DNA from: Plectosphaerella cucumerina
Taxonomy: Eukaryota > Ascomycota > Sordariomycetes > Glomerellales > Plectosphaerellaceae
NCBI GenBank assembly: GCA_020746995.1
Contig: JAGPXD010000004.1
Location: 3,038,001 to 3,102,000 of the forward strand
Direction: 5' to 3'
Length of the DNA stretch: 64,000 nucleotides
A program made the position numbers and the translations under genes. Numbering within the stretch: the stretch's first letter is position 1; each line of letters begins with the position of its first letter. Below the pieces are notes generated by a model. The model had not been told where the DNA came from, did no database searches, and saw only the letters and a list, made by a program, of their open reading frames with translations. Below, piece by piece: positions 45,901-56,225 of the stretch.

Positions 45901-47565
45901 TTTGCTCGATATGTGTGTTAGAGTCTTGGAGGCATTTGCTCCTAAGGATCTACCAGCCTTGTCTGTGAGACATTGCTTTGGAGCGTTGTCCAGTGTTTTG
46001 CAGGTGAGAAGCTTCACACTTACAAGGTTTAAATTGCAGTCAAAGCTGATGGTGGTCCAGGACCCAACCGCAGCAGCGGCTCTGAAGGATAGCGATGCTG
46101 AGATTTCAGACCCCGACCTGGACGACGCGCCAACAAGTGACAAAGCAGAGAGGTGGGTGATATCCCTCCGAGCCCAGAGCGAGCTGGCCCATCCCGGGCA
46201 AACGAGATGCGAGGACTGCAGCGCAGGCAAAGTGTACAAGAACGCCTCAAAAGCCATTGCTCATCTCCGCCGGTCCCATGCCGTCGGACTTCGAGCCGAC
46301 ATGCACCTCAAAGAGTACATTTCCACCATCCAAGAGGCAAGCAGGGAGAGGCTGGAGCAGGATTACCGGGAGATCCTACTGCGCTGCCGCAAGAACATGG
46401 CGGGCATAGCCCAGAAGACGGCCAGGATTCAAGCAGGTGTGATTTATCAGGGCGGCTTCAAGGGGCCTGCCGCTGGGTTACCGCCGCCTCTGTTCAAGGC
46501 CTTCAAGCTGCTTGTGGTATTCTTGTGCGCCTTGCCACGGCTCCTCGACAACGTCTCGTGGCTGTACAAAGTCGAAGTCCTCCGGCCGCGGGTTCGGCAA
46601 CTAAGGAGCGCCAAGGTGGATGCCCAACGACAGGCTGTGTTCAAGCTCGGTGAGGCTGTCGGGGGACAGGTCCACGACGCAGAGAGGGTCCTGGCATCTC
46701 CGGAACTTTCCTCAGGGAGTGTCGAGGGCTTGATGAAGGGGCGGCTCATGGACGTAGTTGGGCCGTCCTATGTGGCGATGCAGGTCGTCCACAACATCCT
46801 ACGCGTCCCTGTGTACGGGGATAAACACGTGGCTGAGCTATACGATGGTTACTTCAAGATACAGGTGAGTCGCATGCCTTGTCAACGAACAAGGAATCAG
46901 AAGCTGACAATCGACGACAGCGCTCGCAGGTCCGACGGAAACCAGAGAAGCGACTGGTTCTGAGCATCGGCGCCCTCAAGGACGAGATGAGCCTCGTGAC
47001 CGACTTCCTCTCGGCCCAGATCAAAGCTCTCGATGTCGTCGCGGCAGTTCTCTCACCCGAATCCCGCGCGATTCCGGACGCTGGCGAGGCCGCGGCGTTC
47101 GAGCAACTGGAGATGCAAGTGTTCAACCGCGCAAATTGGCATTTGACGAAGCAACTGGAGGACCTCGAGCGCATCGACAAGACGCTGAACGACATGGACG
47201 CCGAAGTGCGTCAGCGGGCCGAAATCATGGCAGACCAGAACAGCCGCGCCATGATGATTTTCACCGTTGTGACCGTCTTCTTCCTGCCACCGGGCTTCGT
47301 GGCAGCGTACTTGAGCATGGGGGATGGGCCGGACGGCTTGGATTTTGAGGGCATACAGAGGCGTTTCTGGACGATAGCAGGGCCACTGACGGCTACGGTA
47401 TGGGCCGTCTGCATCTTTCTCGCTTATGAAGGGACAGAAAGTAGTCCGCTGCTCAAGGGTCGGGCTGCGCTGGGTAAGTGGCGGGCGGAACGTGAGGAGC
47501 GGCGAGAGGGTAAGGCTGCGCCTGTGGACGAGGACTATGCGTCTGTTGGCGAACTTTCTGTTTAG
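42932..47565 (+). CDS. Ubiquitin-like domain plus CorA-type membrane protein
   Basis: Modelled with nine exons: 42932-43147, 43204-44135, 44188-44227, 44287-44686, 44740-44903, 44964-45219, 45328-45486, 45534-46864 and 46921-47565. The frame closes at 1,380 residues. Residues ~50-120 form a fungal ubiquitin-like domain (VHFKDAVGRTFLFPYEE, then METTIRRAFAHVGVIG and GHYDLI). The middle is disordered with an RS-rich part. A C2H2-like CEDC...HLRRSH motif lies near 948-968. The C-terminus is CorA-like: a long helix ending RAEIMADQNSRAMMIF, then two membrane segments (about 1275-1295 and 1318-1338). The loop after segment 1 reads AYLSMGD where GMN is expected. Two splice events are unusual: a GC-AG intron at 45487-45533 and a GTGACA...CTCAG intron (45220-45327) that removes an in-frame TAG at 45306. 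If the latter is not spliced, the gene is truncated. A second, 36-base in-frame GT-AG segment at 46004-46039 was kept as coding. Transport function is inferred. Confidence 0.65.
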
Positions 47566-47775
47566 GCGGGAGGGAATTGTGTCTGCGAGATGAGCGAAGC
47601 TAGTGGTAAACACAGATAAAAAAGCGAACAGGCCCCCCGGCTGTGGATAGTTTGGACTTTTCATAATGCTCTGCTCTAACCTGGCTCGAAAAAGAATCAA
47701 ACATGCTCGCCCGCCCGGCGGCCTGCTGGCTGACTGCACCCTTTTTCCGGGCGCTTTCCCCCTGCTGTTTGCCAC

Positions 47776-49075
47776 CTACCGGGGCCCCAGCTTCTCGAGC
47801 ACCCGCGTGCCCTGCTCGTCCCACTCGGCCTTTGTCACCCACATGCTCTCGTTCTCGGCCATGATGTTGGCGAGGACGGCGCCGCCGAGGAAGACCATGT
47901 GCCTGCGGCGCGGGGGGTCCTCTATCCGGACCTTGAACTTGCTTAACCGCTCGGGGTTGCCGCCGAGGACGCGGGTGAGCCAGAGCTGCTTGAGCTCCTT
48001 CTCCAGCCGCGAGGGCAGGCCGGGGTACATGCTGCTGCCGCCGGAGAGGACGATGGCCTTGAAGAGGGAGGAGCGCACGTCGACGTCGGCGGCTTGGATG
48101 GTGTTGAAGAGGAACTCGGCGATGCCGGGCTGCTCGCAGTCGACGAGGTGGGGCTGGAAGAGGCACTCGGGGGCCTCGAAGCGCTCGCTGCCGACGCGGA
48201 TGACGCGGCCGTCCGGGAGGGTGTAGCTCTCGACGAGGGTCGTCGTCTCCTCACTCAGGCGCTTGTCGAGCTCGAGGTCGTACGAGACGTAGCAGAGCTT
48301 CTCCTTGATCTGGCGCACCGTCTCGAAGTCGGCCGTCCTGTTGAGGGCGTAGCCGCGGCGCAGGAGCAGCGCGATGAGGTTGCGGGTGACATCGCGGCCG
48401 GCAACGTCGAGCCTCCTTGTGAGGTGGTTGAGCACGACCGACTCGTAGACGGGGACGATGTGGGTGACTCCGTCGCCCGAGTCGACCACGACGCCGGAGC
48501 TAAGGCCTGGAGGGGAAGAGCGTCAGCGGGGTATGGTACACGGGAGACGGAAGGAGCCATGCTTACCCTGGGCATAGAGGGCCAGGACTGCCTGGATGGC
48601 GACGTAGACACCGCCGAAGCCGTAGCGCTCAAACATGACCTCGGCCATCTGCTCGCGGTTCTTGAGAGGGTTCATGGGCGGCTCGGTGAGGAGGATCTTG
48701 CGCCCACGGGGGTCAATCTTCATCTTTTCGAAAAAGGTGTAGTCCCAAAGGTGCTGCATGTCGTCCCACTTCTTGACGATGCCGTTCTCCATCGGGTAGC
48801 TGATCTGGAGCATGGTGCGGGCGGCGGCGGCCTCGTCGCCGCACATGATGTCCTTGATGACGATATCATTGTCGCCCTTTTCTTCGGTTCTCAGGATGGG
48901 GCGGCCGACCATGGAGGGGAACTGGAACTCGGGGAAGTTTTGCGCGGCGTAGCCGACCTTGAGGAAGCCGGTGCCTCCATCGAGGACTGCGTGACGTCGT
49001 CAGCATGGTGAGGAGTCGGGGCCGGGGGATGAGGTCGCGGGTCTGTCGGAGCTTACCAATTGGAGCTTCCGACAT
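47776..49075 (-). CDS. arp2: Actin-related protein 2 (Arp2/3 complex)
   Basis: Three exons, 49075-49057, 48986-48567 and 48506-47776, give 389 residues, the usual Arp2 length. The first exon is only 19 bases (MSEAPI plus one base). Introns are 70 and 60 bases. Actin-fold nucleotide-binding motifs are clear: LDGGTGFLKVGYA (phosphate 1), VVVDSGDGVTHIVP (phosphate 2) and VLSGGSSMYPGLPSRLEKE (adenosine). PSMVGRPILR, MCGDEAAAARTMLQISYPMENG and LLTEPPMNP are Arp2-specific rather than actin-like. It nucleates branched actin for endocytic patches and polarised growth. It converges with the CorA-type gene, with only 210 bases between the stops. Confidence 0.96.
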
Positions 49076-49731
49076 TGTGAGGTCGGCAGGGAGCTTTCGG
49101 GAGAGTGATGTGTGTTGATGGAGGCTGGGCGGCCGAGCTGTTTGGTGGCAGCGAGGCTGGTTGTTGGGTGCGAAGCAAGGTCACGGATACAGTGGCCTTG
49201 GTGTTCCACGTCGAGGTGCGTCGGCGTCGTCAATGGTGGGGTAGGTCACTGGAGTGGAGGCTGGCGACCGACCGACACGACTGGGGCTGTGCTGTGGCAG
49301 CAGCGCACGGGCCGTTCATTGAAGACAGTGGAGGTGGCTCGGGCGAAGGACTCGGTGTGGACTCGGTCAAGCGGGTCACCGAGAAGTACTTCCAATCGTG
49401 GTCTGCATGCTTGCTCCTTCCTTCAACACCACAGGACCTATGTTCAACTTCGCCTGTCGACTGAAGACGCTCATCTTGCCCCAATTGATGGGCCATGAGA
49501 GTCTGATGGATCACCCAGAGCAAGATCAATAATCACAAATTCATCATCACGTGACACCTCCACTGTGACTCGGAGGCACCCCTCCTCCAACGCCACTCGC
49601 AGGAATTACCTCAACTTGACGATAACAAGAGAGAAACAACAGAGGAGGGAAGGAGGAGAGGGGAGGAATCAAGACAGAACACATAGGCCAAACAGATCAC
49701 TTCTTCAAGCCCATCACCATCATCACTTACA
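49076..49731. other. Divergent promoter ARP2 / racemase-family gene
   Basis: No gene is supported. The end nearest 49731 has several A-rich, C-poor patches and (CAT)n-like sequence just before the ATG. Confidence 0.45.
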
Positions 49732-50557
49732 ATGAACATCCTCGTGGTCAATCCCAACTCCTCCGTCGCCATGACGGAGGGGATGCTTAAGGCCATCCAA
49801 AGCCTTGATCTTCCCGAAGTAGGTATCCAGCATCACAAACCCGACACTTTCTAACACTCGTTCCCCTCAGTCTATCAAAATCAAGACCTACACGGCCCCC
49901 TCGGACAGCCCCGCCAGCATCGACAACGGCGAGGACATCCGCAAGAGCGCCGAAGTGGCCCTGGCGGACCTCACCCGCTCCGGCGAGCTCGAAAAGTACG
50001 ACGGCATCCTCGTCGCCTGCTACAGCGTGCACACCCTCGTCGACAAGCTCGCCCGCCAGCTCGGCAGCCGCGTCGCCGTCACGGGCATCTTCGAAGCCAG
50101 CATCCTTGCCGCCGCCGCCCTGCTGCCGCACACCTCAACCGGTCCCCCTGAGAGCCAGTGGGGTATCGTCACCACGGGCGAGTTCTGGGAGAAGCACCTG
50201 TCCGACGGCGTGCGCGGCTTCCTTGGTGAACCCGAGGGCGCCGCTCAGAACCTCAAGTTCCGCGGGGTTGTGTCCACGGGCCTGACGGCTGGTGACTTTC
50301 ACCATGTGAGTCCCGAGGAGGTGCGTGCCAAGCTCGTCAAGGCGACGGAGAAGCTGCTTGGCGATGGGGGTGTTGGTGTTGTCGCCATGGGGTGCGGCGG
50401 CATGGCTGGGCTTGAGGAGATTATCCGCGAGACTGCTGTGGCCCGTTATGGCGCGGCCAAGGGTGGTGACATTCTTGTGGTGGACGGTGTCAAGGCTGGT
50501 GTTCTGCAGCTCGAGCAGATGATTCGCAGCAAGAAGGCCTTCCAGGGGAGGTCCTAG
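49732..50557 (+). CDS. Asp/Glu/hydantoin racemase-family protein (DCG1-like)
   Basis: Exons 49732-49818 and 49871-50557 with a 52-base intron (GTAGGT...CTCAG) give 257 residues. The start MNILVVNPNSSVAMTEGM is the family signature. Both catalytic cysteines of the two-base racemase mechanism are present, at residues 79 (VACYSVHT) and 204 (AMGCGGMAG). The fold is a pseudo-symmetric pair of domains with GIVTTGEFWE between them. Family members include hydantoin racemases, aspartate and glutamate racemases, and yeast Dcg1, whose gene is under nitrogen catabolite control in the allantoin system. Substrate is not predictable from sequence. No permease or allantoin-pathway gene lies beside it. Confidence 0.86.
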
Positions 50558-51158
50558 TCTGCTTGCGGATACTGACAAAATGTCGACGCAACAACACCTC
50601 ACGATGTCAAGAGAGACGTGCTGGGACTTGATCAGACAGAGAAAGTAATCATCAATTCACAATCTCAGCACCAAAACATGTCCATGGCTGTGCCAATCTG
50701 TTCAAGTCCTTCTCCAACCCCCCAACTCCTCAGCTGAGCACCTAAACCTGTCTGAATCGTCACCATTTCTCGATTACTATTCAAAAGACAACCAATCGCA
50801 GCCCTCCCCCAACGCCTAAAACACCAAGAATGGCAAGGCCGCCTGCGACACCATGTCTTCATCATGAACTTCTCGTTGACCTCTGTTGAAAAACTACTTT
50901 TGAATTACTGATCCTCGTCAGAGGCATCACACGCCCAAGCGCCATGAGACGCGGCCTCCAGGCTGCAGCATTCTCGATGAACATGTGCCTGTCTTGATTA
51001 TGAATTCAGCCAAGGGTAAGCATTCAGCGGTGATCTAAGAGACGGCGAGAGAAGTATAAAGGGAAGGTCTGTCGATGAGCAAGGAGTCAATATCTAGCAG
51101 ACAGAAACATCAAACCTCTCAGCTCTCTTTACTCTTACAACCCTGCAGACTATCCATT
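50558..51158. other. Intergenic; promoter of the first NmrA-like gene
   Basis: No gene is supported. A TATAAA lies at 51055-51060. The sequence is less GC-rich than neighbouring coding DNA. Confidence 0.45.
51055..51060 (+). promoter_or_regulatory. TATA box of the first NmrA-like gene
   Basis: TATAAA 99 bases before the ATG at 51159. Confidence 0.5.
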
Positions 51159-52321
51159 ATGTCCACCAAGATCGTCACCATCTTCGGCTCTACTGGCCAA
51201 CAAGGAGGCAGCGTTGCTCGCGCTCTCCTCCGTGACCAGTCCGGCACCTTCAAAGTCCGCGGTATTACCCGCAAGCCCGACTCTGACGCCGCCAAGGCCC
51301 TTGCTGAGGCCGGCGTCGAGGTCGTCCAGGCCGATGGGCTCAACAAGGACTCCCTCGTGGCCGCCTTCAAGAGCACCTGGGCCGTCTTTGCCAACATCAA
51401 CTCAGATGACCCGGTAAGACTTCATCAACAGGTGGGTACCAAGAGACAGAGTACTGACCTTTCGCCAGTGCATCAACGAGAAAGACGGCCCAACCGAGGA
51501 GGACATGGGCAAGATCATCGTCGACGCTGCTGTCAAAGCCGGCGCGGAGGTCTTCATCTTCTCTGGCATGGCCTCCGCATCTGAGACGACCAACGGCACC
51601 GTCCCTGCCAAGGCCTTTGACGGTGCGCCCTTTCCTCCCCCTTTTCTCTCGGGCATTTACGCTGACCTCGTCCAGAGAAGCACGCTGTCGGACAGTACGC
51701 CCGGTCCAAGCCATTCAGGTCTGTCGTCGACGTGAGTCCCGGCTGGTACATGGAGTCCTTCCTCTGGGCCGAGATCATGGGCGTCTTCGGCGGCTGGCCT
51801 CACACCCCTGACGCCGACGGCAACCTGACATTCACCTGCCCGCGCTGGGGTGGTCCCGCCGATGAGGTGCCCTTCATTGCCATGGAGGCCGATTATGGCG
51901 ACCTTGTCCACGGCGTGCTCCTCGCCCCTGAGGCGTATGCTGGCCGTCTGGTCCAGGGGTTCAGCCAGTCGCGGTCCCTGGAGAAGGTCATCCCCGATTA
52001 TGAGCGAGGTGATATGTTCCCCCCCTTTTCCTAAAGAGTCTCTCCGGGCGTGCTGACATCGGCACAGTCACCGGCAAGAAGGCCCGGTTCGACTTCATGA
52101 AATCGTGGGAGGAGATTGAGACGTACGGCATGACGGCGCTCATCACCGTGCAGCAGATGTTTGCATTCTGCCAGTACTCGGGCGGTCGGTACTACGGCGT
52201 GCCCAACGACACCACCCTCCCGGTCAAGCTCAAGGCCGCTGCCGCTGCCGCCCAGGGAAAGTCAGGCGAGGACGCCCAGCTCATGACCCTCGAGCGCTTC
52301 TTCAAGCAGCACTTTGCCTAG
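51159..52321 (+). CDS. NmrA-like NAD(P)-binding protein (HSCARG-type)
   Basis: Four exons, 51159-51413, 51469-51622, 51676-52008 and 52068-52321, give 331 residues. Introns are 55, 53 and 59 bases. The Rossmann nucleotide-binding motif is at the N-terminus: KIVTIFGSTGQQGGSVARALL. The strand-turn VRGITRKPDSDAAK follows, as in NmrA-type atypical short-chain dehydrogenases, then a GMASASE segment and KHAVGQYARSK at the position of the YXXXK region. NmrA and human HSCARG sense the NADPH/NADP ratio rather than acting as classical dehydrogenases; a sensor or reductase role cannot be told apart here. The GTGAGT at about 51732 inside exon 3 is coding (VDVSPGWYMES), not a donor, because the frame continues and is conserved. 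Confidence 0.88.
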
Positions 52322-52509
52322 GGCCCCCCCTCCAGTCTGTAGCACTTCATCATTGACAGCTTCAACAGCAATGTGTCCCATTTTGCAATCCTTAAACACC
52401 GTCTCGCTTACAAAATGCATCAAAGGTGACTTTCTCCTCCTTACAGCCCGTGACGGAGCTGCTCCCAGAGAATGTTGTAGACGGCCTCGAGCCCCCGCTG
52501 AGAACAGCT

Positions 52510-53955
52510 CTACTCCTCCTCATTGGTGATGCCCGCAAACCCCTCGGCGCCCTCGGTACCCTGCGCGACCTCGGGCTCCGTCGTGTCCCAGACGTCCTTA
52601 CGCAGCGCCTTGTCCTCCTCGTCCTCGACCTCGCCAAACTTGGTCAGGCTGAACTCGGGCACCTGGCGGCGCTGCTTGAGCAGCACGCCGCCCTTGCGGC
52701 CCCTGCGGCGGCGCAGCTCCTCCTCGTTGTCGCGCGCGACGGCCGCCTCCTCGCCCTCGCGCGACAGCAGGCTGCCCTCGAGGCTGAGGTAGCCGTGGTC
52801 GCCGCTGACGCCGACGTCGAATGACTTTATGCGGAAGCGCACGCGGCCCTTGATCTTGCGATCGTCGGCGTCAGCCCAGTAGCCTGTCGAGTGGATCTGC
52901 TTGACGGCGCCGTGCTCCTGGTCGGCGGTGAAGGTCGAAACTGCGTCGTCGTTGCCGGTCATGGCCTCGTCCGAGTCGAGGTGCACCCAGTGCCACTCGG
53001 GCGGCAGGCGGCTCGACTCGATGCTCGCGTTGAACTTGCCCCAGCACACGACGCCGATGTGACCTTCGCTCTCGAGGTTGACGGTGCCTTCCATCCAGGC
53101 GCCGCGCTTGGGGATGAACAAGTCGACCTCGGCCGTGACCCAGCCGAAGCCAACGGCGAACTCATCGACGGACAGCACGTCGCAGCCGCCGCCAGCCTCG
53201 GTAGCGGCTCCCTTACGGCCGGGGTTCTCGGCGACGGCGACGTCGCGGAAGGCGAGCAGCACGCCGCCCAGGGCGGGGACGTAGCGGCTCAGCATGGGCT
53301 TGAGATGTTGCGTGGCGGCGGCGGTGCAGGGCTCGGACCAGCCGACGGGGTAGAGAGGCAGGAAGAGCGAGACGGTCTGTGTGAAGAAGGGGTATTGGGG
53401 GTTGGCGGGGGCGTCGGGCGGCTGGCGGAACTTGCTCGAGGCTTGGAAGGGGGAGTCGATGTCCATTTCGTCGGCGTCGGCGGCGGCGCTCAGGTCCGGG
53501 GAGTCCGCTTTCGCTCTCCGCTTCCTCTTGTCCTTCTGTGCGCTCGGGGGAGGGGCGAAGGGATCCTCGGTCTCTGCGTCGGCCTCGTCGGCGTGCTTTG
53601 CCTTTTTCCTCCGCTTCTTCTCGGCGGCGGCATCTTCGGGGTCGGCGTGCTTGTCTTTTTTGTCCTTCTTCTCTTTCTTGTCCTTGCTCTTCTTCTCCTT
53701 CTTTTTCTTTTCCACGGGCGACGTCACCTCGGTCTTGATGGGTGCAGCCGACAGGTCTGGAGATGGGGGGGCCGAGATCTCGGTGTTGACGGCGGTGCTC
53801 TTGGATCGCTTGTGCTTTCGCTCCTCGGCGACCTCTGGTTCGTCTTCGCGGATGCGCTTCTTTTCCTTCTTCTCTTTCTTCTCCTTCTTGTCCTTTTTGG
53901 ACTTCTTCTCCGGCTTCGGCAGCGCGCCGCTAGGGGACTCTGGGATCGTCGACAT
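52510..53955 (-). CDS. rpa43: RNA polymerase I subunit RPA43
   Basis: Single exon, 481 residues from the ATG at 53955. The first ~190 residues are Lys/Glu-rich, with long KKDKKEKKEKK runs and nuclear-localisation-like clusters. Next is the RPB7/RPA43 N-terminal region (QTVSLFLPLYPVGWSEPC, MLSRYVPALGGVLLAF), then the OB-fold part (FGWVTAEVDLFIPKRGAWMEG, GHIGVVCWGKFNASIE) and a family segment RLPPEWHWVHLDSD. The C-terminal third is charged, with FRIKSFDV and RRRRGRKGG. RPA43 with RPA14 forms the stalk of RNA polymerase I and binds Rrn3 for rRNA transcription initiation. The lysine-rich N-terminal extension is longer than in yeast but common in Pezizomycotina. Confidence 0.88.
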   Translation of the reverse strand: MSTIPESPSGALPKPEKKSKKDKKEKKEKKEKKRIREDEPEVAEERKHKRSKSTAVNTEISAPPSPDLSAAPIKTEVTSPVEKKKKEKKSKDKKEKKDKKDKHADPEDAAAEKKRRKKAKHADEADAETEDPFAPPPSAQKDKRKRRAKADSPDLSAAADADEMDIDSPFQASSKFRQPPDAPANPQYPFFTQTVSLFLPLYPVGWSEPCTAAATQHLKPMLSRYVPALGGVLLAFRDVAVAENPGRKGAATEAGGGCDVLSVDEFAVGFGWVTAEVDLFIPKRGAWMEGTVNLESEGHIGVVCWGKFNASIESSRLPPEWHWVHLDSDEAMTGNDDAVSTFTADQEHGAVKQIHSTGYWADADDRKIKGRVRFRIKSFDVGVSGDHGYLSLEGSLLSREGEEAAVARDNEEELRRRRGRKGGVLLKQRRQVPEFSLTKFGEVEDEEDKALRKDVWDTTEPEVAQGTEGAEGFAGITNEEE

Positions 53956-54304
53956 GGTTGCGATTGGTGTCGGATTGGTGAAGCCGAGCTGGGGCCTAGT
54001 TCGAGATCCGGGCGGGTGTACAAGAAAAAAAAATACTGGAAGCCATTGAGATCTTGACCACGGACCCACTTTAATGGGCCTGGGGCGAATGGATGATCAG
54101 CGATAAGGGCGGTTGTCGAGGGACCGGGGCGATAAGAAGCTCCCGGATCCTTCCCCATATTTCGGCCTCGATGCCTTCAGTTCGAGGTCACTGTCTGCGT
54201 GCATCTCATTTTCAAGTTCATCATCGATGCTTCCAACCAGACCAATTGGAATCTTTATCCAGGAATTCTTACTATTCGCATTCGTTTTGACTATCCGCAC
54301 CAAT
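53956..54304. other. Short intergenic region, RPA43 promoter
   Basis: 349 bases between the RPA43 start and the stop of the second NmrA-like gene. Contains an A-run at about 54024-54032. No gene. Confidence 0.45.
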
Positions 54305-55301
54305 CTACGTCCACCTGACAGTGAGACCCCTCTTGACGGCATCCTCGAGGGTCTCCAGCTCCGAATCCTTCAGACCGATGCTCTCATTATCCGTCTTCTC
54401 GTAGAGCGTGCCGCCCTCGGCCCAGATCCTGCGCAGCGTGAAGACAGTGGCGAAAGGGCTGCCCTCGGCCCAGGCCTTCTTCTCAGCGTCGCGCAGCGTC
54501 TGCAGCGGCGTGTAGGAGACCTGCCACTGGGCGCCCGTCTGCTTCTCAAACTCGGCCAGGATCTGCTTGGGCGTCACGACGAACGACTGCACCTTGAGAG
54601 CCTTGTTGAAGGCAGCCTCGGGGTGCCGCAGGGCTGCCACGACGGCCTTTCCGACGCTAGAGGTAGTTAGCACATTGTGATTATGTGTCTGCAGGGGTAA
54701 GGGTCACTTACTCGGGCATCGTGGTGAAGCCGACCTTGCCCTCGCCGTCCTCGACCAGCACCGCCTTCTTGTCGTCGACGCTGTAGCCGCCGGCCTCGAC
54801 GGCCTTAGGAGGGAGGCTGAAGAACATATCGGCGTAGGGTCCGGTCACGACATAGGTGTACTTGAGGCGGCTGATGTTCTCCCGGATGTACTTTCGCACC
54901 TTCAGCTTGAGCTGGTGGGGCTTCTCGTTGGCGCTCTCTGGGCCGTATTCGATATCTGTGCCGTACTCGGACGGGAAGAACCACTTGACGGAGGACGACT
55001 CCTCGGCCAGGCGGATGAGCTCAATCTGGGTCTCGAGCACGTTGCGGCCGACTGCGGAGATTACCGTATCGATACCCTCGTAGGCCTTCTTCACATCGTC
55101 GGCCTTGGTCACGTCGCCGGTGATGATCTTGGCGCCCTTGCTCTTCAGCTCGCCGATGAGGTCTGCCTTGCCGGAGGCGGTAGCCGGGGATGTGAAGATG
55201 GAGACATTGAATGACGGCTGGGCCTTGAGGATCTGTTCCGTGATGTACGTGCCGATATGGCCTGTAGCACCGATGATGAGGAGATTCTTGGGGAACGACA
55301 T
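54305..55301 (-). CDS. NmrA/isoflavone-reductase-like oxidoreductase
   Basis: Exons 55301-54712 and 54656-54305 with a 55-base intron (GTAAGT...CTCTAG) give 313 residues. The N-terminal motif LLIIGATGHIGTYITEQIL is the NAD(P)H-binding glycine signature of this family. Further marks are ITGDVTKADDVKKAYEGIDTVISAVG, KWFFPSEYGTDI (typical of fungal isoflavone-reductase-like proteins), a Lys-rich LKLKVRKYI helix and TYVVTGPYADMF. Proteins of this group reduce phenolic or other small substrates with NADPH; the substrate here is unknown. It is only distantly similar to the NmrA-like gene at 51159, on the other side of RPA43, and is not a recent duplicate. Confidence 0.88.
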
Positions 55302-56225
55302 GGTGATATGTTCGGATGTGAGGCGAGGGGTGTGAGGGGAGAAGTGAAGAAGTGAGGGGCCAGTGCTGCAAGATGGTCGAGCGGGAAAAGATTCCTGGAT
55401 TGCGAGCTTTATTTGTCATCTACCTACGAATGGCAAGGTAGTAGGCCAGACGATAAAGTTGACGCCATCCTCGCAAGCCTAACGCCCTTCATGTCGGTGC
55501 CAGTGGTGCCAGTGGTGCTTCACCATCCGATGCCCCTCCGCATCCCATGTGAACCCCGCCGAGACCCCGCCAGGCCATCGAAAGGGCGCCGATGGAGACC
55601 GCGGCGGGAGCTGTGACATCGCGTGGATCCGGGGTCTTCCCCGGCGACATCACCAGCCGACGCAGAGCTTGAGGCTTGGCCATACAGAAGACATTAAGCT
55701 TGTAGTGGGGTGAAGGTTATTGCTCTGGAATGGCAGCTTGGAAGTCATCTGCTCCTCAGGTCGACTGAGCGCCATCGTCGGACCCGGCCAGCTCTTCGAC
55801 AGGGATGTACCTATGTAGAAGTGTACCTAAGAGCTCCCGACCCAGCTGTCACCACATCAACCGAGGTGAACTGTGCCGTGGGCTATCTATCAGGTCCCCC
55901 GAATGATACCACAATGATACGTGCTCTTCAATCATCTTCACAGCCTCAAAGTCAATACCCCCAAATCGCCCGACGCGCCCGAGAGTGATGGCCGGGCGAG
56001 CCACCCCTGCCGTTGCCGCTGGCGGTGCCTGAATACGAGGGGAACATTCCCCGGCCAATGGGCTCGCTTCCCCGGGCCTGCTTCCCCGGGCCTGCTTCCC
56101 GCCAGGTGAGAGCTTCCCCAGGCCAGGCCCTTGGAGCAACTGAACATCCAACCTCTTCCTCCCCGACTCTCTCTCCAACATCACCACCGCACCTCGCGAC
56201 ATCACCAAGACCACCCACCGCCAAA
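55302..56225. other. Divergent promoter: reductase / sugar transporter
   Basis: No gene is supported. The transporter-proximal part has a CCAAT box at 56055-56059 and a cluster of CCCCGG sites with a 14-base tandem duplication. Confidence 0.5.
56049..56094 (+). promoter_or_regulatory. Clustered CRE1/CreA-type sites and CCAAT box
   Basis: Three CCCCGG hexamers, at 56049-56054, 56070-56075 and 56084-56089, each match the CreA consensus SYGGRG on the minus strand. The last two lie in a tandem duplication of CTTCCCCGGGCCTG (56067-56080 and 56081-56094). A CCAAT box sits between the first and second sites. The cluster ends about 130 bases before the ATG of a sugar transporter, which suggests glucose repression. 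Inferred from motifs only. Confidence 0.5.

Noticed and set aside
52891..54057. 388-codon plus-strand frame
   Set aside because: Antisense to RPA43; Leu-rich runs are the complement of its Lys/Glu repeats.
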